64,000 nucleotides of DNA, taken from positions 1,755,478 through 1,819,477 of the forward strand of contig NW_027395284.1 in the NCBI RefSeq assembly GCF_027580225.2, read 5' to 3'. This DNA is from Misgurnus anguillicaudatus (lineage: Eukaryota; Chordata; Actinopteri; Cypriniformes; Cobitidae). Each line of letters starts with the position of its first letter. Positions within the stretch are counted from its first letter, which is position 1. The position numbers were made by a program, and so were the translations under genes. Below, piece after piece: positions 31,961-44,901 of the stretch. Below the pieces are notes generated by a model. That model made no database searches. It worked only from the letters and a program-made list of their open reading frames with translations, and had not been told where the DNA came from.

Positions 31961-34026
31961 TAGGCGGAGCACACGGGTTTTTTTTTCGTTCAAAGAAAAA
32001 AAGCAGCGTGGCACGAAGGAATGTTTGACTGAAATGGAATTTCGCCCTCTATTTTCCTTACAAACATAAACCAGAGAGAAGGGCCAGATGGCATCGTGTT
32101 GTACCTTGTATTCGGTGATTGAAATCGAAAAAAAATCGAATAGATCTATATATAAACACAATTGTTTTGTTGAACAGAGACAATGGCGGCATGCTCCAGC
32201 GTCGCCTATATGCCCATTTCACAAAATGGCGGCTTTGACCGGAAGTAGGGAAACATTTTACTGTAATGACGGGGGTCGTTGTCCAAAGTGTGCCCATTTG
32301 AAGAAGTACATACACGTTTTACTTCTCATTTCTTTAGACTGAATAATTGTTTCTTATTAATTCCAAAGTATGTGACGTGATGATCTAATCGTATGTGTTA
32401 TTCCTCGTTTGCTTGCATGTGTAACCTTTGGTTAAAGGTATGAAAAGGAACCGACTAGGTCACCTGGGTTATTTATTCACACAGGAAAATAGATTGAACC
32501 CAAGAGAAAAAATAAACAAACAAAAAAGTTACAAAAATATGAAAAGGACCCTGCTGGTTCGGATGGGATTAAAGACAGAGACGTGACTCTCCAAAAATAG
32601 TACAAATTTATTTTTTACAGAAAGTGCTTAAAAATAATTAAAAGATAAAATTTACGGCCCACCGGTTATTTACCCACAATTGGAGAGACTAGATTAAATC
32701 CACTTTTTAACAGAAGGGACAAACCACACAGCAAATCAGTGCATAGTTCTTAAAAGCAGTGACGAACCAAAAATAAACCAAAACACACAAACATACTCTC
32801 GCCTTCTGTTTAAGTCTCAAAAACCACCGCTCAGATATTACATGTGGAAATAGTTATATAAATGGTACATACACTTATATACACACGTAAAGAAAGAAAA
32901 AAACTGCAGGACAGCAAAATACAGTTAACTCCCGATGACTATTTAAACAGCGTCCAAGCGGCTCACGGAGCAAAAATACAAAGCCTTTTAGTTTAATAAA
33001 CTTCCACAAAAAATAAATATCAAATCCTTACGCAAACATGTATGCGACGAGACTTAAATCATGCAAAACATGAATGGTAACCAGACGTGCTTGTTGTGTA
33101 CAGGGAGTGCATTTATTTGTAAACTTTTGCTAAATCAAAATGGTTTATTTTTTATTTTACTTTTTTACCTGGGTTTTTGGGAATACTTTTATATATTTCA
33201 CAGCTATATAATTGGTTATAATAACGCACTTTTTGTTTATAAGCACGTTGAAATACATTAACACAGGATAATGCGGCAACAAATCAAATGTGCATTTAAA
33301 TGCAACAAGCAAAATAAATAAAGCAAATCCATGCAAGCAAACGAGGAATAAAACACACCGCGATTAGAAAATCAGATCGCATACTTTGTAATTGAAAATA
33401 AATAATAATTAATTCTAAAGAAATAAGAAGTAAAATGTGTAAGTATTCCTCAAAATGTGCTTTGGACTAAGACCCCCTTCATCACAGCAAACGGGAGCAG
33501 ACCCGAATAGGTATGTCTAGTTATTTTGTTTAAAATTTCCAGCCGTCTGTAAATTCATGTTTGGAAGTTTTTGTCTTGTTTTCTAGTAAATATCTGACCA
33601 TTCTTAAATCGAGATGCATTTACTTGTTAAGCAAAGTGGCTTAAGATATTATGTGTTGTAATAATTGAAATAAATTCTAAAAAGCAACAGGTTTATATTT
33701 AAAACAAGTAAAAATATCTGCCGGTGGGGTAAGAAAAATAAACTTAATTTCTGTTCCAACTTAATGCAATAATAAACTCAATTTAGGTTTATTTCCCTTA
33801 AACCACTGGCATATATTTTTACTTGATTTAGGCCTTAACCTATTACATTTTAGAATTTATTTCAGTAAACAAGACTTAAAATCTAAGCCACTTTGCTTAA
33901 GAAAATGCATCTCGATTTAAGAATTCTTTTTTACTCGAAAACAGGAAAAAAATACAAAGTAAACGAACAGATGTGGATGTTTAAAACACTTTAACACTTT
34001 TTTTTCACTCTACCCTTCATATTACA
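31961..34026 (+). repeat. Block D2 (monomer 3)
   Basis: Near-identical to D2 of monomer 1, with a private change near 32635 (AATAATTAAAAG where others have AATATTTAAAAG). Confidence 0.85.
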
Positions 34027-34051
34027 TACTACTTCATATTAGAGTTAAATG

Positions 34052-34080
34052 CCCGCTAGCCTCCACCCCGAAAGCCAGCG
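34052..34080 (+). promoter_or_regulatory. Candidate PSE of U2 (monomer 3)
   Basis: Same block and spacing (-66 to -38) as in monomer 1. Confidence 0.5.
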
Positions 34081-34117
34081 CCTTCGCCGGCTCCCCTTTG
34101 GCTGCGTCTATTGCGGT

Positions 34118-34306
34118 ATCGCTTCTCGGCCTTTTGGCTAAGATCAAGTGTAGTATCTGTTCTTATCAGTTTAATGTCTGATACGTCTCCTACCCGGGGA
34201 CTATACGTTAAATGGATTTTTGACCTTCGGAAATGGAAGCGGAGCTTGCTCCTTCCACTCCATGCATCGACGTGGTATTGCAGTGTTTCCATGAACGGTG
34301 CGCTCC
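34118..34306 (+). ncRNA. U2 spliceosomal snRNA, intact (monomer 3)
   Basis: Same RNA as the monomer 1 copy, with GTAGTA, the Sm site GGATTTTTGA and all stem-loops, plus PSE-like block and 3' box. It is the second of three complete U2 genes in the window. Confidence 0.97.
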
Positions 34307-34325
34307 CCTTCTCGGGGACAAATAA

Positions 34326-34342
34326 GTTAGGTAAAAAACAGA
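34326..34342 (+). terminator. snRNA 3' box of U2 (monomer 3)
   Basis: GTTAGGTAAAAAACAGA, as after the other U2 copies. Confidence 0.75.
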
Positions 34343-35382
34343 ATTTGTTTCTTTTGTGCGTGAATGACAGAGTGTTTTTTAATTCGTGTGTTTTAAAAGT
34401 GCTGTGTATTCGTTGGCATTATTGGTTTAACGAAAAGCTTGCATGGAAATGAACACGCTGATAACGAAATGTTTTTGTAATGTATTTAATTATTTTCCTT
34501 ACAGTTTGCGGAGGTGATACCAGGACGAATTAAACAGCCTCGACACAGCTGAAGGCGCAAGAAAATCGTACGAGACAGTTTGGGATGTTAAAAACACCTG
34601 AAAACTTTTTTTCCACTACCCTTCATACTACAGCGGTCGAAAAACCACAGCAACGTCGACACGCCTGGAAGCATAGCTGTATTTGTTTAAGACAACGGGT
34701 AAAGTATTTTCTTGATTACCTAAATGACTTGCAGTAAGAAAATATTTTAATTTATAATGATAACTCTGTCATCATTTATTCATCCTCGTGTTGTTTTCAA
34801 CCTGTATGCATTCGTATTTTGGAGGTGACACGATGACGACTTAAACATCATCGACACAGCTGAAAAAGCGAACGAGACAGATTGGGATGTTCAAAACACC
34901 TGAAAACTTTTTTTTTCACTGTACTACAGCTGTCGAAGAACCACAGCAACGTCGGCAGATCTGGAAGCATAGCTGTATTTGTTTAACTCACAACGACAAC
35001 GGGTAAGTCATTGAGCCCTTGTGTTTTTATTTATCCACGTTCTAAAATTGCTATGCTTTCGTTGTTTCTCGATTGCTCTGTACATTTCTTTGTTTCTATT
35101 CCACGTAAAGTTACTTTGTAATAACGAAACGATATATTGAAATGCGCTATTTAAATCCATTTGATTTAAATTGTTTCACGTTTTTCTCTCTGCACGGTTT
35201 AACCGGGCTGGAAACGGAAAATGGGTAGATCTCGAAGAATATTTGGTTTCAGACCTGGCTTCGTGCGCCTTTCCACCTGGTCACACACAGTAATGAAATG
35301 GTAGTCGGACGGCCTTCGGGGGCGCCGTCGATGCGATCGGTCACAGGAAGATGCGGCCGTCTGGCCTCAAAGGCTGTTGCTC

Positions 35383-35547
35383 ATACTTACCTGGCAGGGG
35401 AGATACCATGATCATGAAGGTGGTTCACCCAGGGCGAGGCTCAGCCATTGCACTCCGGTTGTGCTGACCCTTTGCGAATTCCCCAAATGTGGGAATCTCG
35501 ACTGCAAAATTTCTGATAGTGGGGGACTGCGTTCGCGCTCTCCCCTG
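35383..35547 (+). ncRNA. U1 spliceosomal snRNA, intact (monomer 3)
   Basis: Same RNA as the monomer 1 copy with an uninterrupted upstream region (GGCCTCAAAGGCTGTTGCTC) and a 3' box. Confidence 0.98.
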
Positions 35548-35555
35548 GCCTTTGT

Positions 35556-35567
35556 GTTAAAAATAGA
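35556..35567 (+). terminator. snRNA 3' box of U1 (monomer 3)
   Basis: GTTAAAAATAGA, 9 nt after the RNA end. Confidence 0.75.
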
Positions 35568-37202
35568 TTCGTTTGTCTTTTTACGGAAAATCCAAGAGAC
35601 GCCTAACCACGGCACAAGAACGCATTGGTCATCAAAAAGCGGCTATTAAACGACTACATAACTTCTAATAGACCGCGAATATGTGTCTAGGCTAAAACAA
35701 GGCTTAATTTGGGCTGTCAGTGAAAATCTAATAGACGTTTGACCGTTCCCCAAGTATAGACTGGCCATTAAATAGAACCACAATCAAACAGCTACATGTC
35801 TAAGAGACATTCAACAAAATAATGCTTAGATGATTCTTTTACTTACAATGTAAGCGGTTCTCAGGAATGGCAATCATCCAAACTAATAAATTATAAAGCT
35901 TTTAAAAGAAAATGACAACCGTTAAACAACCTAGACAACGTTGGGCAGTACAAAATGCTTAGAAATACAAGACAAAACGAAATATTGTACATGAATGTAC
36001 ATTAAAACAAGCCAACAAATCTGCCAATGGGCTAAGACAATTTTTCTTGAATTAGGTGTTTAAATCTAGATTTGTTTCTAACCCCATTGGCAGATTTATT
36101 TGCTTGTTTTAAGCCCAAATTCACTTAAATTTTATGTTTTTTCTCCCGAAAGGCTAGGCTTATTTTCTTATGTCCTTTTGCTCATCAAAATAATGCATCT
36201 TATTTTAAGACTTTTTAGATATTTGCATAGTTAAAAAGGATTTTTTGTGCAATGTATTCATTCATTCGCTACCCTTCATACTACAGCTGTCGAAAAACCA
36301 CAGCAACGTCGACAGACCTGGAAGCAAAGCTGTATTTGTTTAACTTGCAAAGACAACGGGTAAAGTATTTTCTTGATTACCTAAATGACTTGCAGTAAGA
36401 AAATATTTCAATTTATAATAATGATAAATCTGTCATCATTTACTCATCCTCGTGTTGTTTTAAACCTGTATGCGTTCGTTTTTTCTGATTAACACAAAAG
36501 AAGATATTTTGAGGAATGATGGTAAACCCACAGCAGATAGTGACCATTGACTTCCATAGTAGGAATAAAAAAATATGATGAAATTTAATAGGTACCATCG
36601 ACTGTGTGCTAACCATCATTTTTCAAAATATTTTCTTCATCATTTATCACGATACTTCCAAAATATTTTTTTCCTACTATGGAAGTCAATGATAATGTAT
36701 TTCATTATTTGCTTTACAAGCCTGAAAATGATAGGTTGGAATCCAGGCGACAGGATTCTATGGTAGTCAAAAACAGGCAAACAAGTAAAATAATCACCAT
36801 TTACTTTTAAAGCATTTTGAAAATTGCTTGCTTATGCTGGGAGTAAAGGTATTTAATGCAGTGCGCATCCTGTTTAAAAGGTAAGGTATGATTCTTTTAA
36901 AGCTGACACATTTGCCACATTAAAATAACAGAAATGTACTGTTTCAACATTTTGGAGCCGGTGTGTCTGTGTTCTTGGGGCACATCTAAATGTAAGAGCA
37001 GAATTGCTTAATATTCTTCTCTATTTCTTGTATAGGTCAATTATGAGTGAAGAACCGTTCACCAAATGAAGACCACAGCCAGGTGACGGGATTGTGTGGT
37101 AATCACAAACAGGTTGAAAATTGAAGTTCTGTGTGTTCTTTTTGTACTTTATTTCTGCAGGTAAGCACCATACCGTAAGCTTCATTCCCTTTATAACAGG
37201 CA

Positions 37203-38578
37203 AGGTTCATACTGTTTTATTCTTTTATACTGTTTTATTTTAAATCATTCAGTAAATGCAAAGTTAAACCGATGGTGTTTTTAATCTAGATTTGAAAGTG
37301 CCTACTGTTGAAACACATCTGATCTCATCTGAAGCTGATTCCAGCTATACAGGTTCATACTGTTGTATTCTTTTATACTGTTTTATTCGTACTGTTTTAA
37401 ATCATTCAGTAAATGCAAAGTTAAACCGATCATACTGTTGTATTCTTTTATACTGTTTTATTCGTACTGTTTTAAATCATTCAGTAAATGCAAAGTTAAA
37501 CCGATCATACTGTTGTATTCTTTTATACTGTTTTATTCGTACTGTTTTAAATCATTCAGTAAATGCAAAGTTAAACCGATGTGTTTTTAATCTAGATTCA
37601 AAAGTGTCTTCTGTTGAAACACATCTGATCTCATTTGAAAGCTGATTCCAGCTACAGGTTCATACTGTTGTATTCTTTTATACTGTTTTATTCGTTCTGT
37701 TTTAAATCATTCAGTAAATGCAAAGTTAAACCGATCATACTGTTGTATTCTTTTATAATGTTTTATTCGTACTGTTTATTCAGTAAATGCAAAGTTAAAC
37801 CGTTGTGTCTTTAATCTAGATTTAAAAGTGCCTACTGTTGAAACACATCTGATCTCATCTGAAAGCTGATTCCAGCTACAGGTTTATACTGTTGTATTCT
37901 TTTATACTGTTTCATTCGTACTGTTTCAAATTCTTCAGTAAATGCAAAGTTAAACCGATGTGTCTTTAAATCTAGATTTAAAAGTGCCTACTGTTGAAAC
38001 ACATCTGATCTCATCTGAAAGCTGATTCCAGCTACAGGTTCATACTGTTGTATTCTTTTATACTGTTTTATTCGTACTGTTTTAAATCATTCAGTAAATG
38101 CAAAGTTAAACCGATCATACTGTTGTATTCTTTTATACTGTTTTATTCGTACTGTTTTATATTCTTCAGTAAATGCAAAGTTAAATCGATGTGTCTTTAA
38201 TCTAGGTTTAAAAGTGCCCACTGTTGAAACACATCTGATCTCATTTGAAAGCTGATTCCAGCTACAGGTTCATACTGTTGTATTCTTTTATACTGTTTCA
38301 TTCGTACTGTTTTAAATCATTCAGTAAATGCAAAGTTAAACTGATGTGTTTTTAATCTAGGTTTAAAAGTGCCTACTGTTGAAACACATCTGATCTCATC
38401 CGAAAGCTGATTCCAGCTACAGGTTCATACTGTTGTATTCTTTTATACTGTTTCATTCGTACTGTTTTAAATCATTCAGTAAATGCAAAGTTAAACCGTC
38501 GTGTTTTTCATCTAGATTTAAAAGTGTCTACCGTTGAAACACATCTGATCTCTTCTGAAAGCTGATTCCAGCTCCAGG
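37203..38578 (+). repeat. Minisatellite (monomer 3)
   Basis: Same length and arrangement as in monomers 1 and 2. Confidence 0.92.
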
Positions 38579-39278
38579 TGGCATATTAACTGAATGCTGA
38601 TGCACCTTGTATTTCGATTGCTTTGTATGCTTGAAACATGTGAAGAATTGACAATAAATAATCTTTATCAAGTGTTATACATTAAAAAGTGGATAAGTAA
38701 CAAAAATGTCACTCCTGACAGCTGATAAATTAATGTTTTTTTATAGCACCATTGAGGCGAGCACTTTTCAAGGCAAGATTCTTTATAGAACCTTATAAAA
38801 AGTTTCCATATAGTACCAAAAAACGGGTTCTGCTGTGGTTACATGCTGAGGAACCCTTATTTGGTACTTTTTAGGAGCATTTGTCTTAAGAGTGTTGCAT
38901 AGGTTCGAAACTTTCAAACTTGAAACCAAATAGAAGGGTCACACTGTTTTTTTTTGTGGAGTGGACATGAACAAGCTGCAGGCATTCAAATGTTATTTGT
39001 AATTTATTGTCTTATTTCATATTTAAAAAATAGCTATACAACTGGTGTTCCTCAATTTTAGGGCCTATTTTGTTTAGTATATCAGTTTTGTTCAGTTTTT
39101 TATGTGCATGCAAAAAGCAATCAGCAGGCAAATTAACTGAAGCTTTACCTTCATGTTCTTTTTGTGTAAGTGATAACTGTTTCTGTATGTATTTTATGTA
39201 TTTGTATGTTTTTTACACGTATAGAGTGAAATGCACACGGTGAGGAATGGACCCAGACCTTCAGTGCCAGACCTCTGA

Positions 39279-39307
39279 CCCGTTAACCTCCATCCCGACA
39301 GCCAGCG
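39279..39307 (+). promoter_or_regulatory. PSE-like block of the U2-like gene (monomer 3)
   Basis: Same as in monomer 1, with the 14-base shorter spacing. Confidence 0.4.
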
Positions 39308-39330
39308 CCTTCTCCGGCTCCCATTGCGGT

Positions 39331-39462
39331 ATCGCTTCTCGGCTTTTTGGACAAGAACAAGTGGACACCGGGGACTACAAGTTTAAATGGATTTTTGACC
39401 TTCGGAAATGGAAGCGAGGCTTGCTCCGTCCACTCCGTTCATCGACTCGGGCGCTTTCCGGG
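39331..39462 (+). ncRNA. Truncated U2-like snRNA gene (monomer 3)
   Basis: Same sequence as the other copies; see the monomer 1 entry for its structure. Confidence 0.75.
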
Positions 39463-39476
39463 CACAAATAAGGTGA

Positions 39477-39489
39477 GTTTAAAACCAGA
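39477..39489 (+). terminator. Consensus 3' box after the U2-like gene (monomer 3)
   Basis: GTTTAAAACCAGA, exact consensus match. Confidence 0.7.
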
Positions 39490-40044
39490 GTTTGCTTCTT
39501 TTGTGCGTGGTTGCCAGTTTGGTTTCCAATCCGTGATCTATATGATGTTGCGCGTTCTATAATATGTTTCTCGTTCGCTCAGTACTTTTGTGTGTTTCTA
39601 TTCCACGTAAAGCTAACACCAAAACGATTGTGGAGAGCGCTATATAGATTGTTTTCAAAGAAAAAACAACAACGAGAAACAAACCCATGTTAAAATGGGT
39701 CAAATTATTTAGGCGGAGCACGCTGTCGCGTTGAACAAAGACAATGGCGCGTGCACACAACGAATGTGTATTGTGGAAAAGTTTGGCCCATATGCAGGTT
39801 CGCATGTGTCTTCGGTGGATACTAAAAAGATAAACATCTGCCCGGTGATCTAGTTTGTAGACAATATTTTTATATATGCAATCGAAGTGAATTTAAACAA
39901 GCAAAAAATCGGCCAGTGGGGTAGGACAGTTTTTCTTGAAATAGTATTTATGGGAAAAGTTCACGACTTTTTTTCTTACCCTTTAGGCAGATTTATTTGC
40001 TTGTTTTAAGCATAAAATAATCATAAACAGGAAAACGAATTGTA

Positions 40045-42142
40045 TAGGCGGAGCACACGGGTTTTTTTTTCGTTCAAAGAAAAAAAGCAGCGTGGCACGA
40101 AGGAATGTTTGACTGAAATGGAATTTCGCCCTCTATTTTCCTTACAAACATAAACCAAAGAGAAGGGCCAGATGGCATCGTGTTGTACCTTGTATTCGGT
40201 GATTGAAATCGAAAAAAAAATCGAATAGATCTATATATAAACACAATTGTTTTGTTGAACAGAGACAATGGCGGCATGCTCCAGCGTCGCCTATATGCCC
40301 ATTTCACAAAATGGCGGCTTTGACCGGAAGTAGGGAAAACATTTTACTGTAATGACGGGGGTCGTTGTCCAAAGTGTGCCCATTTGAAGAAGTACATACA
40401 CGTTTTACTTCTCATTTCTTTAGACTGAATAATTGTTTCTTATTAATTCCAAAGTATGTGACGTGATGATCTAATCGTATGTGTTATTCCTCGTTTGCTT
40501 GCATGTGTAACCTTTGGTTAAAGGTATGAAAAGGAACCGACTAGGTCACCTGGGTTATTTATTCACACAGGAAAATAGATTGAACCCAAGAGAAAAAATA
40601 AACAAACAAAAAAGTTACAAAAATATGAAAAGGACCCTGCTGGTTCGGATGGGATTAAAGACAGAGACGTGACTCTCCAAAAATAGTACAAATTTATTTT
40701 TTACAGAAAGTGCTTAAAAATATTTAAAAGATAAAATTTACGGCCCACCGGTTATTTACCCACAATTGGAGAGACTAGATTAAATCCACTTTTTAACAGA
40801 AGGGACAAACCACACAGCAAATCAGTGCATAGTTCTTAAAAGCAGTGACGAACCAAAAATAAACCAAAACACACAAACATACTCTCGCCTTCTGTTTAAG
40901 TCTCAAAAACCACCGCTCAGATATTACATGTGGAAATAGTTATATAAATGGTACATACACTTATATACACACGTAAAGAAAGAAAAAAACTGCAGGACAG
41001 CAAAATACAGTTAACTCCCGATGACTATTTAAACAGCGTCCAAGCGGCTCACGGAGCAAAAATACAAAGCCTTTTAGTTTAATAAACTTCCACAAAAAAT
41101 AAATATCAAATCCTTACGCAAACATGTATGCGACGAGACTTAAATCATGCAAAACATGAATGGTAACCAGACGTGCTTGTTGTGTACAGGGAGTGCATTT
41201 ATTTGTAAACTTTTGCTAAATCAAAATGGTTTATTTTTTATTTTACTTTTTTACCTGGGTTTTTGGGAATACTTTTATATATTTCACAGCTATATAATTG
41301 GTTATAATAACGCACTTTTTGTTTATGAGCACGTTGAAATACATTAACACAGGATAATGCGGCAACAAATCAAATGTGCATTTAAATGCAACAAGCAAAA
41401 TAAATAAAGCAAATCCATGCAAGCAAACGAGGAATAAAACACACCGCGATTAGAAAATCAGATCGCATACTTTGTAATTGAAAATAAATAATAATTAATT
41501 CTAAAGAAATAAGAAGTAAAATGTGTAAGTATTCCTCAAAATGTGCTTTGGACCAAGACCCCGTTCATCACAGCAAACGGGAGCAGACCCGAATAGGTAT
41601 GTCTAGTTGTTTTATTTAAAATTTCCAGCCGTCTGTAAATTCATGTTTGGAAGAAAAAAGTAAATTAAGGTCTGTCTTGCTGTTATTGTCTTGTTTTCTA
41701 GTAAATATCTGACAATTCTTAAATCGAGATGCATTTACTTGTTACGCAAAGTGGCTTAAGATGTTATGTATTGTAATAATTGAAATAAATTACAAAAATC
41801 AACAGGTTTATATTTAAAACAAGTAAAAATATCTGCTGGCGGGGTAAGAAAAATAAACTTAATTTCAGTTTCAACTGAATTCAATAATAAACTCAATTTA
41901 GGTTTATTTCCCTTAACCCACTGGCATATATTTTTACTTGATTTAGGCCTTAACCTATTACATTTTAGAATTGATTTCAGTAAACAAGACTTAAAATCTA
42001 AGCCACTTTGCTTAACAAGAAAATGCATCTCGATTTAAGAATTATTTTTTTACTCGAAAACAGGAAAAAAGTAGCAAGTAAACGAACAGATTTGGATGTT
42101 AAAACACTTAAACACTTTTTTCACTCTACCCTTCATATTACA
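40045..42142 (+). repeat. Block D1 across the monomer 3/4 border
   Basis: Uninterrupted copy matching 10673-12770, including the class A marker AAACCAAAGAG (others have AAACCAGAGAG) and the CTGCTGGCGG foldback variant shared by monomers 2 and 4. Confidence 0.85.
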
Positions 42143-42688
42143 GCTGTCGAAAAACCACAGCAACGTCGACAGACCTGGAAGCATAGCTGTTTGCTTGTTG
42201 CGTTTAAATGGACATTTGATTTCTTTACCAGCATTGGATTTAGACCATTCAATGAGAATAGTTAACAGCGTTCATTATGATTGATAAGCCCTTAATGGAG
42301 AATGAAGTCTGCATACATTAAAAGCCTTATTTTATTCCAAAATGTATGCGACGAAACTTAAATCACGCAAAATATGAATGGTAACGAGACGTGCTTGTTG
42401 TGTACAGGGAGTGCATTTATTTGTAAACTTTTGCTAAATCAAAATGGTTTATTTTTTATTTGCTTTTTTTACCTGGGTTTTACCAGGTTCGCATTCCGGA
42501 CATTTTTAATCCACAGTGTATGCAGTTATTTAGTAGAAAATGATATGCTGTTTTTTGGTAGAATTTTGTGTGAGCTAAAGAAAGTGATGCCAACCCAGCA
42601 AATACAAAAACGTTATAAAAACGTTTTGTGTTTGCTGGGAATACTTTTATATATTTCGCAGCTATATAATGAATTATAATAACGCACT

Positions 42689-44754
42689 TAGGCGGAGCAC
42701 ACGGGTTTTTTTTTCGTTCAAAGAAAAAAAGCAGCGTGGCACGAAGGAATGTTTGACTGAAATGGAATTTCGCCCTCTATTTTCCTTACAAACATAAACC
42801 AGAGAGAAGGGCCAGATGGCATCGTGTTGTACCTTGTATTCGGTGATTGAAATCGAAAAAAAATCGAATAGATCTATATATAAACACAATTGTTTTGTTG
42901 AACAGAGACAATGGCGGCATGCTCCAGCGTCGCCTATATGCCCATTTCACAAAATGGCGGCTTTGACCGGAAGTAGGGAAACATTTTACTGTAATGACGG
43001 GGGTCGTTGTCCAAAGTGTGCCCATTTGAAGAAGTACATACACGTTTTACTTCTCATTTCTTTAGACTGAATAATTGTTTCTTATTAATTCCAAAGTATG
43101 TGACGTGATGATCTAATCGTATGTGTTATTCCTCGTTTGCTTGCATGTGTAACCTTTGGTTAAAGGTATGAAAAGGAACCGACTAGGTCACCTGGGTTAT
43201 TTATTCACACAGGAAAATAGATTGAACCCAAGAGAAAAAATAAACAAACAAAAAAGTTACAAAAATATGAAAAGGACCCTGCTGGTTCGGATGGGATTAA
43301 AGACAGAGACGTGACTCTCCAAAAATAGTACAAATTTATTTTTTACAGAAAGTGCTTAAAAATATTTAAAAGATAAAATTTACGGCCCACCGGTTATTTA
43401 CCCACAATTGGAGAGACTAGATTAAATCCACTTTTTAACAGAAGGGACAAACCACACAGCAAATCAGTGCATAGTTCTTAAAAGCAGTGACGAACCAAAA
43501 ATAAACCAAAACACACAAACATACTCTCGCCTTCTGTTTAAGTCTCAAAAACCACCGCTCAGATATTACATGTGGAAATAGTTATATAAATGGTACATAC
43601 ACTTATATACACACGTAAAGAAAGAAAAAAACTGCAGGACAGCAAAATACAGTTAACTCCCGATGACTATTTAAACAGCGTCCAAGCGGCTCACGGAGCA
43701 AAAATACAAAGCCTTTTAGTTTAATAAACTTCCACAAAAAATAAATATCAAATCCTTACGCAAACATGTATGCGACGAGACTTAAATCATGCAAAACATG
43801 AATGGTAACCAGACGTGCTTGTTGTGTACAGGGAGTGCATTTATTTGTAAACTTTTGCTAAATCAAAATGGTTTATTTTTTATTTTACTTTTTTACCTGG
43901 GTTTTTGGGAATACTTTTATATATTTCACAGCTATATAATTGGTTATAATAACGCACTTTTTGTTTATAAGCACGTTGAAATACATTAACACAGGATAAT
44001 GCGGCAACAAATCAAATGTGCATTTAAATGCAACAAGCAAAATAAATAAAGCAAATCCATGCAAGCAAACGAGGAATAAAACACACCGCGATTAGAAAAT
44101 CAGATCGCATACTTTGTAATTGAAAATAAATAATAATTAATTCTAAAGAAATAAGAAGTAAAATGTGTAAGTATTCCTCAAAATGTGCTTTGGACTAAGA
44201 CCCCCTTCATCACAGCAAACGGGAGCAGACCCGAATAGGTATGTCTAGTTATTTTGTTTAAAATTTCCAGCCGTCTGTAAATTCATGTTTGGAAGTTTTT
44301 GTCTTGTTTTCTAGTAAATATCTGACCATTCTTAAATCGAGATGCATTTACTTGTTAAGCAAAGTGGCTTAAGATATTATGTGTTGTAATAATTGAAATA
44401 CATTCTAAAAAGCAACAGGTTTATATTTAAAACAAGTAAAAATATCTGCCGGTGGGGTAAGAAAAATAAACTTAATTTCTGTTCCAACTTAATGCAATAA
44501 TAAACTCAATTTAGGTTTATTTCCCTTAAACCACTGGCATATATTTTTACTTGATTTAGGCCTTAACCTATTACATTTTAGAATTTATTTCAGTAAACAA
44601 GACTTAAAATCTAAGCCACTTTGCTTAAGAAAATGCATCTCGATTTAAGAATTCTTTTTTACTCGAAAACAGGAAAAAAATACAAAGTAAACGAACAGAT
44701 TTGGATGTTTAAAACACTTTAACACTTTTTTTTCACTCTACCCTTCATATTACA
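42689..44754 (+). repeat. Block D2 (monomer 4)
   Basis: Matches D2 of monomer 2; lies upstream of the split U2. Confidence 0.85.
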
Positions 44755-44779
44755 TACTACTTCATATTAGAGTTAAATG

Positions 44780-44808
44780 CCCGCTAGCCTCCACCCCGAA
44801 AGCCAGCG
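44780..44808 (+). promoter_or_regulatory. Candidate PSE of the split U2 (monomer 4)
   Basis: Same block as in the other U2 loci. Confidence 0.45.
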
Positions 44809-44845
44809 CCTTCGCCGGCTCCCCTTTGGCTGCGTCTATTGCGGT

Positions 44846-44901
44846 ATCGCTTCTCGGCCTTTTGGCTAAGATCAAGTGTAGTATCTGTTCTTATCAGTTT
44901 A
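44846..44901 (+). pseudogene. U2 snRNA, 5' fragment, split by LINE (monomer 4)
   Basis: Nucleotides 1-56 of U2 up to the same LINE junction as in monomer 2. Confidence 0.95.

Larger units (their letters stand above)
29374..41472 (+). repeat. Array monomer 3 (class A)
   Basis: Near-identical duplicate of monomer 1 at an offset of 29,372-29,373 bp, including the TTAA element at the same site. Its parts are the spacer at 31415-31960, D2 at 31961, U2 at 34118, U2-U1 spacer 34343-35382, U1 at 35383, spacer 35568-37202, minisatellite 37203-38578, spacer 38579-39278, U2-like gene 39331, spacer 39490-40044, then D1. The one-base offset change comes from the G run inside the TTAA element. Confidence 0.95.
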